Source of the DNA: Nocardia rhizosphaerihabitans
Lineage (GTDB): Bacteria; Actinomycetota; Actinomycetes; Mycobacteriales; Mycobacteriaceae
Assembly: GCF_014646295.1 (NCBI RefSeq)
Contig: NZ_BMNE01000002.1
Location: forward strand, 1,303,440-1,367,439
Direction of reading: 5' to 3'
Length of the DNA: 64,000 bases
In this document: one piece after another, positions 43,400 to 52,560 of the stretch
Numbering within the stretch: the first letter of the stretch is position 1
Layout: each line of letters starts with the position of its first letter
The notes under the pieces: model-generated
Told to the model about the DNA's origin: nothing
What the model saw: the letters and a program-made list of their open reading frames with translations, nothing else
The model's database searches: none
Translations under genes and position numbers: made by a program

Positions 43400-43587
43400 C
43401 TACTGCGCGGGGTTGGCGAAGGATTCGACGATGCGGTCGAAGGACTCGTCCCCGTGTCCGTTGGCGACTTGGCGGTCGATGGGGTTCTCGATGTGCTCGA
43501 ACATCGCAGGGTTGACGCCCTGTTCGACGGCGGTCTGCGGTATTGGTCGAGGTTGGCCGACGCGTCGAGATGATATTCACCGCCCAT
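43400..43587 (-). pseudogene. C-terminal remnant of a second imine-reductase-like gene
   Basis: Minus-strand translation gives GGEYHLDASANLDQY, then, after a one-base frame change near 43538-43541, QTAVEQGVNPAMFEHIEN...RQVANGHGDESFDRIVESF and a stop at 43400. This aligns with the C terminus of the intact neighbour (SGVDLALPEAVKSLYDR... AGHGKDSWTAMYEIMK). The whole NADP-binding domain is missing. It is the decayed end of a duplicated gene. Confidence rests on by-eye alignment. Confidence 0.65.
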
Positions 43588-43601
43588 GGCCGATATTGAC
43601 A

Positions 43602-43626
43602 AGTACCTACAAGAAGGTTTGGTACT
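43602..43626. promoter_or_regulatory. HxlR/MarR-like dyad upstream of the reductase
   Basis: AGTACC and GGTACT, exact complements, are separated by 13 bases in a low-GC stretch upstream of the pseudogene and intact reductase. The arms resemble GTAC-containing HxlR-family operators, and HxlR regulators often sit beside such oxidoreductases. No regulator gene remains here. Confidence 0.45.
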
Positions 43627-43811
43627 CACCGAAAGGTAAGCAATGAGGCAGGGCATGACGCCGATACGGGAATACCGACCCAGACGGGATGTCGTAGAAG
43701 AAGAGGTTCGGCATCATGCTGGACCCTTCTCGTCTTCCGACCGGGGGCTCCTAGGATTGGGTCGAGCACCATCAGGAGCACCACGCCTCTCCGACGTGAA
43801 AGGTCGCGACC

Positions 43812-44717
43812 ATGGGCAGCCCGGTAGCTGGTACCCCGGATCGTGAGTCGGCGCCGGTCGTGGTCGGTATCGACGGGCACAGTGATTCGGCGGTGCGCTG
43901 GGCCGCCCGCGCCGCTGTGGCTCGGCGGCGTCCGCTCCGTCTGCTGTGCGCCCTCGAAATCAGCTCCGTACAGTCGGTTTTCGGGCGTTTCGACCTGTTC
44001 ACGCCCTCGGTGCCGGATACCGTCCGCGCGCAGGGCGCCGAGCGTCTCCAGCATGCGCGTCGATTGGCCGGCATGATCGATCCCGACCTGGCGGTAGCGG
44101 TCGAACTCACCGAGGAAGAGGCCGCCGACGCGCTCGTCGCGCGATCGGGCGACGCCCATCTCACGGTGATCGGTGCCGGGCGTGGGGGAAGTCGGCTGGG
44201 CTCCACGCTGCTCGCGGTGACCGCGCACGCGACAGGCACCGTCGTCGTGGTGCGCGGCGATGCCGACGCGCGCGCCGGCCTGCCGGTCGTGGTCGGGGTG
44301 GACGGTAGCGATCTCAGCCGGGCCGCCGCGGCTGCGGCCTTCGCCGAGGCCGCGCTGCGCGGCGTGCCCTTGGTCGCCGTCCACACCTGGGACGACCTGC
44401 GCTTCGAGAAGGCGGCCGCCCTGCCGGATCCGGTCGACGATGCCGAATCGATCGCGGAATCGCACCGGCTGCTGACCGAGGTGCTCGCGCCGGGCCGAGC
44501 GGAATACCCCGCGGTCGAGGTCGAGCCGCAGGTCTATCGGTACAGCCCGGCCCATCATCTCCTCGAATGGTCCGCCGAGGCGCAGCTGGTGGTCACCGGG
44601 AGCCGGGGGCGCGGTGGTTTCCGGGGCCTGCTGCTGGGGTCGACGAGTAATGCGCTGGTCCAGCACGCGCAGTGCCCGGTCATGGTCGTCCATCGCGGGA
44701 CAGAGCACGGTCGCTGA
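43812..44717 (+). CDS. Tandem universal stress protein (two UspA domains)
   Basis: 301 aa. Two Usp domains (about 15-150 and 158-298). Both keep the ATP-binding signature: VIGAGRGGSRLGSTLLAVTAHA in the first and VTGSRGRGGFRGLLLGSTSNALVQHA in the second; both start with VVVG(I/V)DG. Actinobacterial tandem Usps bind ATP and respond to hypoxia, stationary phase or respiration block. ATG at 43812. It is a single gene on the plus strand, convergent with the amine-oxidase gene. No clear DosR box was found upstream. Confidence 0.92.
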   Translation: MGSPVAGTPDRESAPVVVGIDGHSDSAVRWAARAAVARRRPLRLLCALEISSVQSVFGRFDLFTPSVPDTVRAQGAERLQHARRLAGMIDPDLAVAVELTEEEAADALVARSGDAHLTVIGAGRGGSRLGSTLLAVTAHATGTVVVVRGDADARAGLPVVVGVDGSDLSRAAAAAAFAEAALRGVPLVAVHTWDDLRFEKAAALPDPVDDAESIAESHRLLTEVLAPGRAEYPAVEVEPQVYRYSPAHHLLEWSAEAQLVVTGSRGRGGFRGLLLGSTSNALVQHAQCPVMVVHRGTEHGR

Positions 44718-44825
44718 CCGTTTCCTGCTCGGGATACGAGGGTCGAAAGAGTACGGCAGTACCGAGACCTCATTGCTGACAGATCGGGGTATCTCCCTCA
44801 ACCGGCTTGGTACGCACGCGATGCA

Positions 44826-46202
44826 CTACGCGGGGAGCCGTAGGGAACGCGGCACAGTGGCGAATCCCTTGCGCGCGTTGCGCTTGCTGCCGTTGATCAT
44901 GTCGTTGAACCTGTCTGCGGCCCATGCCGCGCGCAGGCCGAGGCGGCCCATGATCATCGGGACCGCGCGGCCGAAGTTCGGTTCGTCGACCCAGATGGTG
45001 CGCAGATCGTCCGGGGTGATGCCGGTGGCGATCCGATCCGCGATGAGGGAACCGATGTAGGTGGCCTGGGCGAGCCCGTGGCCGTTGCAGGCCAGGGAGT
45101 AGGAGACGTCGTCACCGACCGTGCCGGCCACCGGTAGCCAGGTCGAGGTGATCCCGATCCAGCCGCCCCATGCGCGGTCGATAGCGACGTCCGCCAGCGG
45201 CGGGAAGCGTCGCGCGAATGCACGCGCGAGGTCGGTGACCACCGCCGGGTCGGGATGGCGTTCGGGAAGCGGATAGCCTGCGGCACGCTCGATTCGGCGG
45301 ACGCCGAACACGATCGTGTTGCGCGAGGTGAGCCGGTAGTTCTCCATGATGTTGTGCTGGGTGATGAGCCCGGATCGGCTGGTCCAACCGAGCGCGCCGA
45401 GACGCTCCGGGGCGATCGGCTCGGTTTCGACCTCGGTTACCCACATCGGCGACGACAGGCGTTTCGGCGTGATGTCCCACTCGCCCGCGTAGGCGTTCGT
45501 GGCCAGCACCACCTTCTCGGCCCGGACCACGCCGCGGGGTGTCTCGATGGTGACGCCGCGGTTGTCGCGGACGATGTCGACGACCTTCGACTGCTCGAAG
45601 ACCCGCACGGTCGAGGCGAGTGCCGCGCTGCGCAGGCCACGCAGGAGCTTGCCGGGGTTCATGATTCCGCCGTTGATCTCGCGCATTCCGCCGAGGAAGC
45701 CGTGCGGGATGCCCAGCTCGCGGGCCGTGCCCTCCTCGACGTGGGCACCGGCGCGGCGGAGGATCTTCGCGATGCGGCGCGTCCGCCCCAGCTGGCCGCG
45801 CGAGACGGCCGCGAAGACGTTGCCGGTGGCCTCGTAGTCGCAGTCGATGCCGAGCGTCTCGATCATGCTCTCGACGTGGCAGGCGGCGTTCTCGGTGAGG
45901 CGGATGATCGCGGGCATCTGCTTGCGGTAGAGCAGGTTCAGCAGCTGAATGTCGCCGCCGGGCGCGCTCGCCAGCTGGCCGGCGTTGCGCGAGCCCGCGC
46001 CGTGCCCGCAGAACTCCGACTCCAGCAGGACGGCGTCGACGCCGTGCTGCGCGAGGCGGAGGGCGGTCGCCATGCCCGCGAGTCCGCCGCCGATGACAGC
46101 GACGGAGCAGGTGAGGTTCTCCGTCAGGGGCGGTCGGATGTCGGTGGGCGGATCGACCCAGCCGGTGAAGGTGGTGTAGGTCGTGTTCGCGGTGGTGCTC
46201 AA
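44826..46202 (-). CDS. DAO-type FAD amine oxidoreductase (PuuB-like)
   Basis: 458 aa. D-amino-acid-oxidase/glycine-oxidase superfamily: N-terminal VAVIGGGLAGMATALRLAQHGVDAVLLE, then GHGAGSRNAGQL, VLATNAYAG and the C-terminal AWGGWIGITSTWLPVAG and ACNGHGLAQA, which together fit gamma-glutamylputrescine oxidase relatives. It would oxidise a secondary or gamma-glutamylated amine to an aldehyde or imine with release of hydrogen peroxide. Its start overlaps the stop of the upstream membrane-protein gene (ATGA), showing coupling. It is divergent from the large plus-strand amine operon. Confidence 0.88.
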   Translation of the reverse strand: MSTTANTTYTTFTGWVDPPTDIRPPLTENLTCSVAVIGGGLAGMATALRLAQHGVDAVLLESEFCGHGAGSRNAGQLASAPGGDIQLLNLLYRKQMPAIIRLTENAACHVESMIETLGIDCDYEATGNVFAAVSRGQLGRTRRIAKILRRAGAHVEEGTARELGIPHGFLGGMREINGGIMNPGKLLRGLRSAALASTVRVFEQSKVVDIVRDNRGVTIETPRGVVRAEKVVLATNAYAGEWDITPKRLSSPMWVTEVETEPIAPERLGALGWTSRSGLITQHNIMENYRLTSRNTIVFGVRRIERAAGYPLPERHPDPAVVTDLARAFARRFPPLADVAIDRAWGGWIGITSTWLPVAGTVGDDVSYSLACNGHGLAQATYIGSLIADRIATGITPDDLRTIWVDEPNFGRAVPMIMGRLGLRAAWAADRFNDMINGSKRNARKGFATVPRSLRLPA

Positions 46203-46903
46203 AGGATTTCAGCTCCTTGGACGGGGGAGGCCGCGGCCGGATCTAGGCCTGCGTCGACCCGCTTGTCGTGGGCGGCGAAGGCCGCGTACGCCCGGTAGAT
46301 GACGAGCATCGCGAGGCCCCAGGTGAACAGCGCGAGGGTGTAGAAGAGGGTGTGGTTGGCGTCGTCGCCGGGGATTCGCCAGAAGTCGTAGATCGACGCC
46401 ACGACCACGTTCAGCGCGGTGGCGGCGGCCACCCACCCGGCATGGGCGCGCTCGCCGATCTCCCAGAGGCGCCACGCGAAGTAGCACAGGAAACCGGAGG
46501 TCGCTAGCGCAGTGATCAGGAAGAACACCTTGCCGGGGGTGCCGATCTCCTCGGCGAACTCCGACAGGAGGAGCCCGAGGATCGCGGCAACGGCGAAGGC
46601 GCCCACCTCGACTCGGGTCGTGGGCTTGTATCCGTGGGTGACGACCAGCAACCCGAGGACCAGGATCAGCGTGAACCCGATCGAGCGCGAGAACGCGTCC
46701 AGAAAGAAGGCGATGTGGTACATCGGGGAATCGGTGCCGGATTTGGTCACCCCATAGATCAGGAAATTGGTCCCCGATACGGCCATGATGATCCATTCGA
46801 GGCCGATCAAATAGTTGTGATGGCCTCGAATGAATTTCACGCCGCAGATGGATCCGATGGCGATCATCCAGATGTCCGCCGCGGCGAAGAGTACGTCGCG
46901 CAT
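46199..46903 (-). CDS. Unrecognised seven-helix membrane protein
   Basis: 234 aa, not a family I recognise. About seven hydrophobic segments: residues ~5-22, 30-50, 62-86, 97-115, 125-145, 155-172 and 187-205. Charged or polar residues sit within or beside helices (VKFIRGHHNYLIGLEW, FLDAFSRSIGF, SEFAEEIGTPGK). No signal peptide. It is the first gene of a two-gene minus-strand operon, overlapping the DAO-type oxidase by four bases. A sensor, channel or membrane partner of the oxidase is possible, but nothing in the sequence decides this. Confidence 0.8.
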   Translation of the reverse strand: MRDVLFAAADIWMIAIGSICGVKFIRGHHNYLIGLEWIIMAVSGTNFLIYGVTKSGTDSPMYHIAFFLDAFSRSIGFTLILVLGLLVVTHGYKPTTRVEVGAFAVAAILGLLLSEFAEEIGTPGKVFFLITALATSGFLCYFAWRLWEIGERAHAGWVAAATALNVVVASIYDFWRIPGDDANHTLFYTLALFTWGLAMLVIYRAYAAFAAHDKRVDAGLDPAAASPVQGAEIL

Positions 46904-47174
46904 GGCCGCTCCTCCTTGAGTGTGGCCGTGATCTCGTTGGCCTCCACAGTGGCGTGCTCGGGAGGACGCCCGCTACGTCGACGTGCAACCACGTGTCGCG
47001 ACGGCTGCAACACACTGCACCACGGCACCGTGTGAGCGGCGTCGCAGTGGTTCGGGCGGTGCACTGTGCACCACGTCACTCCGAAGGACTGGGCACCGCG
47101 GCGTAGAGTGCGGGCCGCCGGGGCGGGCACCGTGGAATCACACACCGACGTGATCACCACCGAAAGGCTTCACG
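46904..47174. promoter_or_regulatory. Divergent promoter region of the amine cluster, with palindromes
   Basis: This 271-base gap separates the two divergent operons. It holds GGTGCAC-T-GTGCACC (47058-47072, a perfect 15-bp palindrome) and CACGG-CA-CCGTG (47021-47032), plus clustered TGCAC/GTGCA words between 47010 and 47075. This is the natural place for the PucR or TetR regulator of the cluster to act (inference). Confidence 0.6.
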
Positions 47175-48686
47175 ATGAACGCACCGAAGCAGCGACCCGA
47201 GGAATTCGACATCGTCATCATCGGTGCCGGCATCTCCGGCATCGGCGCCGCGCGCTACATCGTCGAGGCGTTTCCCGGCAAACGGGTCGTCGTGCTCGAA
47301 GGGCGCGACAATATCGGCGGCACCTGGGATCTGTTCAAGTACCCCGGCATCCGATCCGATTCCGACCTGCACACCTTCGGCTACGAGTTCAAGCCGTGGA
47401 AGGACCGCGCCGCCATCGCGGAAGCTCCCAAGATCCTGAACTACCTGCGTGAGGCGGTCGAGGAGAACGACCTGGGCGGGCTCATCCGCCTCGGGCACAG
47501 CGTGCGGCGCGCGGAATGGTCGAGCGCCGACGCGCGCTGGACGATCGACATGCACACCGCCGACGGCGACAAGCGCATCACCGCCAACTGGATCTTCGCG
47601 GGCACCGGGTATTACCGCTACGACGAGGGCTACACCCCGCATTTCGAGGGTCGTGAGGACTTCGCCGGCGACATCATCCACCCGCAGCACTGGCCCGAGG
47701 GCTACGACTACTCGGGCAAGAAAGTCGTCGTGATCGGCAGTGGCGCGACCGCGGTGACGCTGATCCCGTCGATGCTGACCGGTGAGCGCGCCGCCGCCCA
47801 CGTGACCATGCTCCAGCGCACCCCCACCTACGTGCTGCCCTGGCCGAAGGTCGATTCCCTCGCCCTCCTGTACACCCGGCTCTTCGGCGAACGACGTGGT
47901 TACGCGTTGACCCGGTTCAACAACATCTGGATGGATCGGGGCGTGGTCAAGTCGCTGCGCACGTTCCCCCGCCTGGGTCGCGCGATCATCCGGCGCGTCA
48001 ACAAGAAGTCCCTGCCCAAGGGCTATGACGTGGACACCCACTTCAACCCGCCCTACGACCCGTGGGATCAGCGCCTGTGTCTGTCGCCCGACGGCGACTT
48101 CTTCGCCGCACTGCGCGACGGCGGTGCCTCGATCGTCACCGATCGGATCACGCGTTTCACCGAGTCGGGGATCCAGCTCGAATCGGGCGCGCACCTCGAC
48201 GCCGACGTGATCGTCACCGCCACCGGCCTCAACGTGCGCCTGCTCGGCGGCATCGACCTGGCCGTCGACGGTGCGCCGGTGAACCTCGCCGACTCCGTCG
48301 TCTACCGTGGCACCCTGCTCTCGGGGATCCCCAACCTCGCCATCGCCATCGGCTACACGACCTCGTCGTGGACGCTGAAAGTCGGCATCCTGTGCCGCTA
48401 CTTCTGCAACCTGGTGAAGCACATGGACGCCTTCGGCTACGACAGCGTCGCCGTCGAGGCCGATCCCGCGATGGAGACGCGGCCGGTCATGGATCTCAGC
48501 GCGGGCTACGCGCAACGAGCCCGCGAGAGCACCCCGAAGCAGGGCACCGGCATGTGGCAGATGTCGATGTCGTACCCGCAGGACGCCAAGCTGCTCCGCG
48601 GCCCCCTGCTGGACGACGCGCTGCGGTTCAGCTCCACCACCGACGAAAGCGCATCCTCGACAGCACGGGAGGCGATCCGTGCGTGA
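47175..48686 (+). CDS. Baeyer-Villiger-type flavin monooxygenase (EthA-like)
   Basis: 503 aa. Class B flavoprotein monooxygenase: FAD-site FDIVIIGAGISGIGAARYI, the Baeyer-Villiger fingerprint FxGxxxHxxxW present as FAGDIIHPQHW (about residues 162-172), then NADPH-site VVVIGSGATAVTLIPSM. Length and the GGTWDLFKYPGIRSDSDLHTFGYEFKPW segment resemble EthA-type enzymes, which turn ketones into esters and oxidise sulfur or nitrogen. First gene of a long plus-strand operon, and its stop overlaps the hydrolase gene by eight bases. The adjacent hydrolase fits a ketone-to-ester-to-acid sequence. Confidence 0.92.
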   Translation: MNAPKQRPEEFDIVIIGAGISGIGAARYIVEAFPGKRVVVLEGRDNIGGTWDLFKYPGIRSDSDLHTFGYEFKPWKDRAAIAEAPKILNYLREAVEENDLGGLIRLGHSVRRAEWSSADARWTIDMHTADGDKRITANWIFAGTGYYRYDEGYTPHFEGREDFAGDIIHPQHWPEGYDYSGKKVVVIGSGATAVTLIPSMLTGERAAAHVTMLQRTPTYVLPWPKVDSLALLYTRLFGERRGYALTRFNNIWMDRGVVKSLRTFPRLGRAIIRRVNKKSLPKGYDVDTHFNPPYDPWDQRLCLSPDGDFFAALRDGGASIVTDRITRFTESGIQLESGAHLDADVIVTATGLNVRLLGGIDLAVDGAPVNLADSVVYRGTLLSGIPNLAIAIGYTTSSWTLKVGILCRYFCNLVKHMDAFGYDSVAVEADPAMETRPVMDLSAGYAQRARESTPKQGTGMWQMSMSYPQDAKLLRGPLLDDALRFSSTTDESASSTAREAIRA

Positions 48687-49587
48687 CGACACCGCGGACC
48701 GCTTCGTCACCCTTCCGGGCGGCACGCGTGTCTGCTACCGAATCGACGGCGAGTCCGGAGACCCGCCGGTCCTGCTTCTCGCCGGCCTCGGCGAGGACTT
48801 GACGACGTGGTCCGAGCGGTTCGTCTCCGCTCTCGTCGCGACCGGCTTCCAGGTGATCCGGATGGACAACCGGGACTGCGGCCGCTCGACCTACGCGACC
48901 ACTCCGCCACCGAGCACGCTACGGCAACTGCTCGCCCGGCCCCGTCCGGACGCGTACACGCTGGCCGACATGGCGGCCGATGCCGCGCAGCTCGTCGAGC
49001 ACCTCGGTCTGGGACCGGTACACCTCATCGGGCGCTCGATGGGCGGGATGATCGCGCAGACCGTCGCGGCGCGCTACCCCGCACTCACCAGGTCGCTGAC
49101 CTCGTTGTACTCCACCACGGGCGATCCGAAGGTCGGGCAGGCGGCCGCGTCGACGATGGCGCTGCTCGCTTCCCCGCCGCCACGCAACCGGGTGCAGGCC
49201 GTGCGTGCGCACCTGCGCATGACGGCGCACCTCGCGGGCACCGGGTTCCCGATCGACGAGGTCGAAGAGACGAACCACGCCGTGCAGACGTGGGACCGTA
49301 CGGCCGGCGACGGTGCGGCAGGGATCGCCCGGCAGGTCCAGGCCATCCAGGCCTCGGGCGACCGAACGGCGGAGCTCGCCCGCATCACCGCGCCCACCGT
49401 GGTGATCAACGGCGATCGCGACCTCATCGTCGCGCCGTCCGGGGGCGCCGCCACCGCGGCCGCGATTGCGCATGCGCGGCACGTGGTGATTCCCGGAATG
49501 GGGCACCACCTGCCCGACGCGCTCGCCCTCCTCGTCGCCGACCACGTCGTGGGGCACCTCGAAAGGGCATCAGTTTGTCCGAGCTGA
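48679..49587 (+). CDS. Alpha/beta hydrolase (probable esterase/lactonase)
   Basis: 302 aa. Alpha/beta-hydrolase with oxyanion region LLLAGLGEDLTTW, nucleophile elbow LIGRSMGGMIAQ, acid VINGDRDLIV and His in PGMGHHLPD, so all catalytic residues are present. It starts inside the BVMO gene (8-base overlap) and ends inside the amine-oxidase gene (13-base overlap), so it is co-translated. It would hydrolyse the ester or lactone product of the monooxygenase; this role is inference. Confidence 0.88.
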   Translation: MRDDTADRFVTLPGGTRVCYRIDGESGDPPVLLLAGLGEDLTTWSERFVSALVATGFQVIRMDNRDCGRSTYATTPPPSTLRQLLARPRPDAYTLADMAADAAQLVEHLGLGPVHLIGRSMGGMIAQTVAARYPALTRSLTSLYSTTGDPKVGQAAASTMALLASPPPRNRVQAVRAHLRMTAHLAGTGFPIDEVEETNHAVQTWDRTAGDGAAGIARQVQAIQASGDRTAELARITAPTVVINGDRDLIVAPSGGAATAAAIAHARHVVIPGMGHHLPDALALLVADHVVGHLERASVCPS

Positions 49588-50942
49588 GCACTACAGACGT
49601 CATCGTCATCGGCGCCGGGGTCTCCGGATTGACCGCGGCGCGGCGGCTGGCGCAGGCCGGACGGTCGGTCGTGGTGATCGAGGCCGGTGACCGGGTCGGT
49701 GGCCGCACGATGAACCTCGACATCGCCGACGGCGTGATCACCGAAGGCGGCGGCCAGTGGGTCGGACCAGGCCAGGACCGGGTCCTCTCGCTGCTGGACG
49801 AGCTGGGACTGGAAACCTTCAAGACCCACGTCGACGGCAAGTCGATCTACCACCGGCGCGGCCGCTCGACGCGGTACGACGGCCTCATCCCGCCGCTGAA
49901 ACCGCTCGCGCTCGCCGACTTCGCCCAGTTGCAGCTGCGGCTGGAGCGGATGGCGAGAACCGTACCGGTCGACGCCCCGTGGACCGCGCGCCGCGCCCGC
50001 TCCTGGGACGCCACGACCTTCGGACACTGGCTCGACGCGAACGCGACGACCGCGGAGGCCAAGGAGATGTTCACGATCGGCTTCTCGGTGACCAATGCCG
50101 AGGACCCGCATTCCACCTCACTGCTGGTGCAGCTGGCGCGGCTCCGGGGCTCCGGGGGGATCGATCACGCCCTCAACATCACCGACGGGGCGCAGGAGTC
50201 GCGGGTAGTCGGTGGCACGGTCCGGATCGCGGAGCGCCTGGCCGAGGATCTGGGGGACGCCGTGGTGCTCGACTCGCCCGTCGTCGAGATCGCGCACGAC
50301 GCCGACGGAGTCCTGGTCCGCTCGGCGCGGGTCGACCTCCGCGCGGACCGGGTGATCGTCGCGATGTCGCCGGCGGATGCCGCCCGGATCCGCGTCACGC
50401 CCGACCTGCCCCCTCGCCGTGTGATGCTGCAGCGTAGCTGGAGCAGCGGCGCGGAGAGCAAGCTCTTCGCCGTCTACGACCGCCCGTTCTGGCGGGAGGA
50501 GGGCCTGAGCGGCCAGGCGGTCTCGGACCTGCCGGTGGCCAAATACGTCGTCGACAACTCACCGCCGGACGCCGGCGTCGGGATCCTGCTGACCTTCCTC
50601 GGCCCCGCCGGGCCGGATGCGAGCCTCGACGACCCCGCGGCGCGTCGCTCCGCCTTCCTCGACGATCTGACAGTGCTGTTCGGTGCCCAAGCGGCGAACC
50701 CTACCGCGTACCTGGAGAAGGACTGGACGCATGAGCCGTGGATCAGCGGCTGCGTCGGCTCGCGCCCTCCGGGCTCACTGACCCGGTACACCGATGCGGA
50801 TCGCCGGCCGGTCGGGCGGATCCACTGGGCAGGTACGGAGACCGCGACGATCAACCAGGGCTACCTCGACGGTGCGGTCCGCGCTGGGGAGCGCGCCGCC
50901 CAGGAGGCGCTGCCGTCGCGCAGGCCGACGGTCTCGGTGTGA
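49575..50942 (+). CDS. Flavin monoamine/putrescine oxidase family protein
   Basis: 455 aa. MAO-type flavoprotein: VIVIGAGVSGLTAARRLAQAGRSVVVIEAGDRVGGRT at the N terminus, EGGGQWVGPGQDRV, and GRIHWAGTETATINQGYLDGAVRAGERAA at the C terminus. The length matches actinobacterial putrescine oxidase. It would convert a primary amine to aldehyde (or cyclic amine to imine) with ammonia and hydrogen peroxide. The start is TTG at 49575, with GAAAGG at proper spacing. It is the third gene of the operon; no signal peptide. Confidence 0.9.
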   Translation: MSELSTTDVIVIGAGVSGLTAARRLAQAGRSVVVIEAGDRVGGRTMNLDIADGVITEGGGQWVGPGQDRVLSLLDELGLETFKTHVDGKSIYHRRGRSTRYDGLIPPLKPLALADFAQLQLRLERMARTVPVDAPWTARRARSWDATTFGHWLDANATTAEAKEMFTIGFSVTNAEDPHSTSLLVQLARLRGSGGIDHALNITDGAQESRVVGGTVRIAERLAEDLGDAVVLDSPVVEIAHDADGVLVRSARVDLRADRVIVAMSPADAARIRVTPDLPPRRVMLQRSWSSGAESKLFAVYDRPFWREEGLSGQAVSDLPVAKYVVDNSPPDAGVGILLTFLGPAGPDASLDDPAARRSAFLDDLTVLFGAQAANPTAYLEKDWTHEPWISGCVGSRPPGSLTRYTDADRRPVGRIHWAGTETATINQGYLDGAVRAGERAAQEALPSRRPTVSV

Positions 50943-51079
50943 CCGGGGCCTGATCATTCGTTTCCGTTTCACAGAGTTTTGCAGGTGGCTACCAGCCGGT
51001 CCCTGAATTGCATACCGGTTGGTCGGTAGATATCGGGTGATTCAGGTCGCTGAGAGCGCCACAGATTGGAGTGGTTGTC

Positions 51080-52507
51080 ATGAGTCAGCAGAGCGAAGAC
51101 CGGGCACAGGAGGTCCCGGTCGGCCTGGACCGGACACTCGGCGTCCCGCAGATCGTCTTCATGGTCGTGGCGATGGCCGCGCCCCTGACGGTGTTCGCCG
51201 GACTCATCCCGTTGATGCTCGGTTCGGGGAACGGCATCGGAACGCCGATCGACTTCGTGCTCGTCGGGGTCGTGCTCGTGTTGTTCACCGTCGGGTACTC
51301 GGCGATGACTCCCGAAGTACGCAACGCGGGTGCCTTCTACTCCTACGTTCAACGCGGCCTTGGCACCGGCACCGGGCTGGGCGCCGCAGCGCTCGCCCTG
51401 GTCACGTACGCGCTGCTCATCGTCGCCGTCTCCGCCTACCTCGGGGCTGCGGCGCGCAATGTGATCGTCACCTTCTCCGGCGTCTCGGTGCCATGGTGGT
51501 GCCTGGCGGCCGTCGGGCTCGGGGCCATCGGGTACCTGGGATACCGCAACGTCGAGGTCAGCGCGCGGGTGCTCGGCGCGCTGCTCATCGCGGAGGTCGG
51601 GATCGTCGCCCTCGTCGACCTCGCCATCGTGCTGCGCGGCGGCGATCACGGCCTCTCGACGCAGCCGCTGACCTGGGACGCGTTCACCAGTGGCGCCACC
51701 GGCACCGGGATCATGTTCGCCGTCTTCGGCTTCGTCGGTTTCGAGACCACCGCCGTCTTCCGGTCCGAGGCCAAGGACCCCGACCGCACGATCCCGAAGG
51801 CCACCTACATCGCGGTCGTCCTGATCGCGGTGATCTACGCCTTCTCGTCCTGGGCGATGATCAGCGGTCTCGGCGTCACGCGCGCCGTCGATCTCGCGGC
51901 GAACGACCCCGAAGGGCTCGCACCCGGGCTCGCCACTCGCTACGTGTCTCAGGCCGCGCACGATGTCATGCAGGTTCTGCTCGTCACGAGTTTCTTCGCC
52001 TGCGTGCTCACCGCGCACAACGTGGTGGCCCGCTACCTGTTCGCCCTCGGCCGCCAGGGCGCGCTGCCGGTCTCGCTCGGCTCGGCGCACCCCGCGCACC
52101 GGTCGCCGCACGTGGCCTCGCTGCTGACCTCCGGGGTGATCGGCGCGCTGGTCGCTGCCACGGCGATCGCCGGGCTCGACCCCGTCGTCGAGATCTACGC
52201 CTGGTTCGGCGGCGCCGGAACCCTCGGGCTGATCGTGCTGCTGGCCTTGACCTCCGCGGCGATCGTCGTGCACTTCCGCAGGGTCGGCAAGGCGACCGCG
52301 TGGACGGGCACTGTCGCTCCCGCCCTTTCGCTCGGCGCACTCGGGACGGTCCTCGTGCTCGTCGTCGGCAATTTCGAACTCCTGATCGGGTCGCGCGTCG
52401 GCGCGAACGTCTTCCTCGCGGTCGTCGTCGCGGCGTTTGCCGGCGGCCTCGCGTGGGCGGCTCTCCTGCGCCGGCGCCGACCGGAGACCTACGCCGCGCT
52501 CACGTGA
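51080..52507 (+). CDS. APC-family amino acid/polyamine permease
   Basis: 475 aa with about 12 hydrophobic segments. Helix-1 region VPQIVFMVVAMAAPLTVFAGLIPLML and the family loop FGFVGFETTAVFRSEAKDPDRTIPKATYIAVV mark an amino-acid/polyamine/organocation permease. It is the likely importer for the amine degraded by this cluster. ATG at 51080 with GGAG upstream; 137 bases separate it from the amine-oxidase gene, so an internal promoter is possible. Confidence 0.9.
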   Translation: MSQQSEDRAQEVPVGLDRTLGVPQIVFMVVAMAAPLTVFAGLIPLMLGSGNGIGTPIDFVLVGVVLVLFTVGYSAMTPEVRNAGAFYSYVQRGLGTGTGLGAAALALVTYALLIVAVSAYLGAAARNVIVTFSGVSVPWWCLAAVGLGAIGYLGYRNVEVSARVLGALLIAEVGIVALVDLAIVLRGGDHGLSTQPLTWDAFTSGATGTGIMFAVFGFVGFETTAVFRSEAKDPDRTIPKATYIAVVLIAVIYAFSSWAMISGLGVTRAVDLAANDPEGLAPGLATRYVSQAAHDVMQVLLVTSFFACVLTAHNVVARYLFALGRQGALPVSLGSAHPAHRSPHVASLLTSGVIGALVAATAIAGLDPVVEIYAWFGGAGTLGLIVLLALTSAAIVVHFRRVGKATAWTGTVAPALSLGALGTVLVLVVGNFELLIGSRVGANVFLAVVVAAFAGGLAWAALLRRRRPETYAALT

Positions 52508-52560
52508 GCGCGATCCCACAGCCCCAAACCTGCCGTCGAAGGTCGAAGAAAGGTATGACA

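Noticed and set aside
43643..43846. Short plus-strand frame upstream of the universal stress protein
   Set aside because: It lacks a ribosome site and family resemblance and overlaps the stress-protein start; it is more likely leader sequence.
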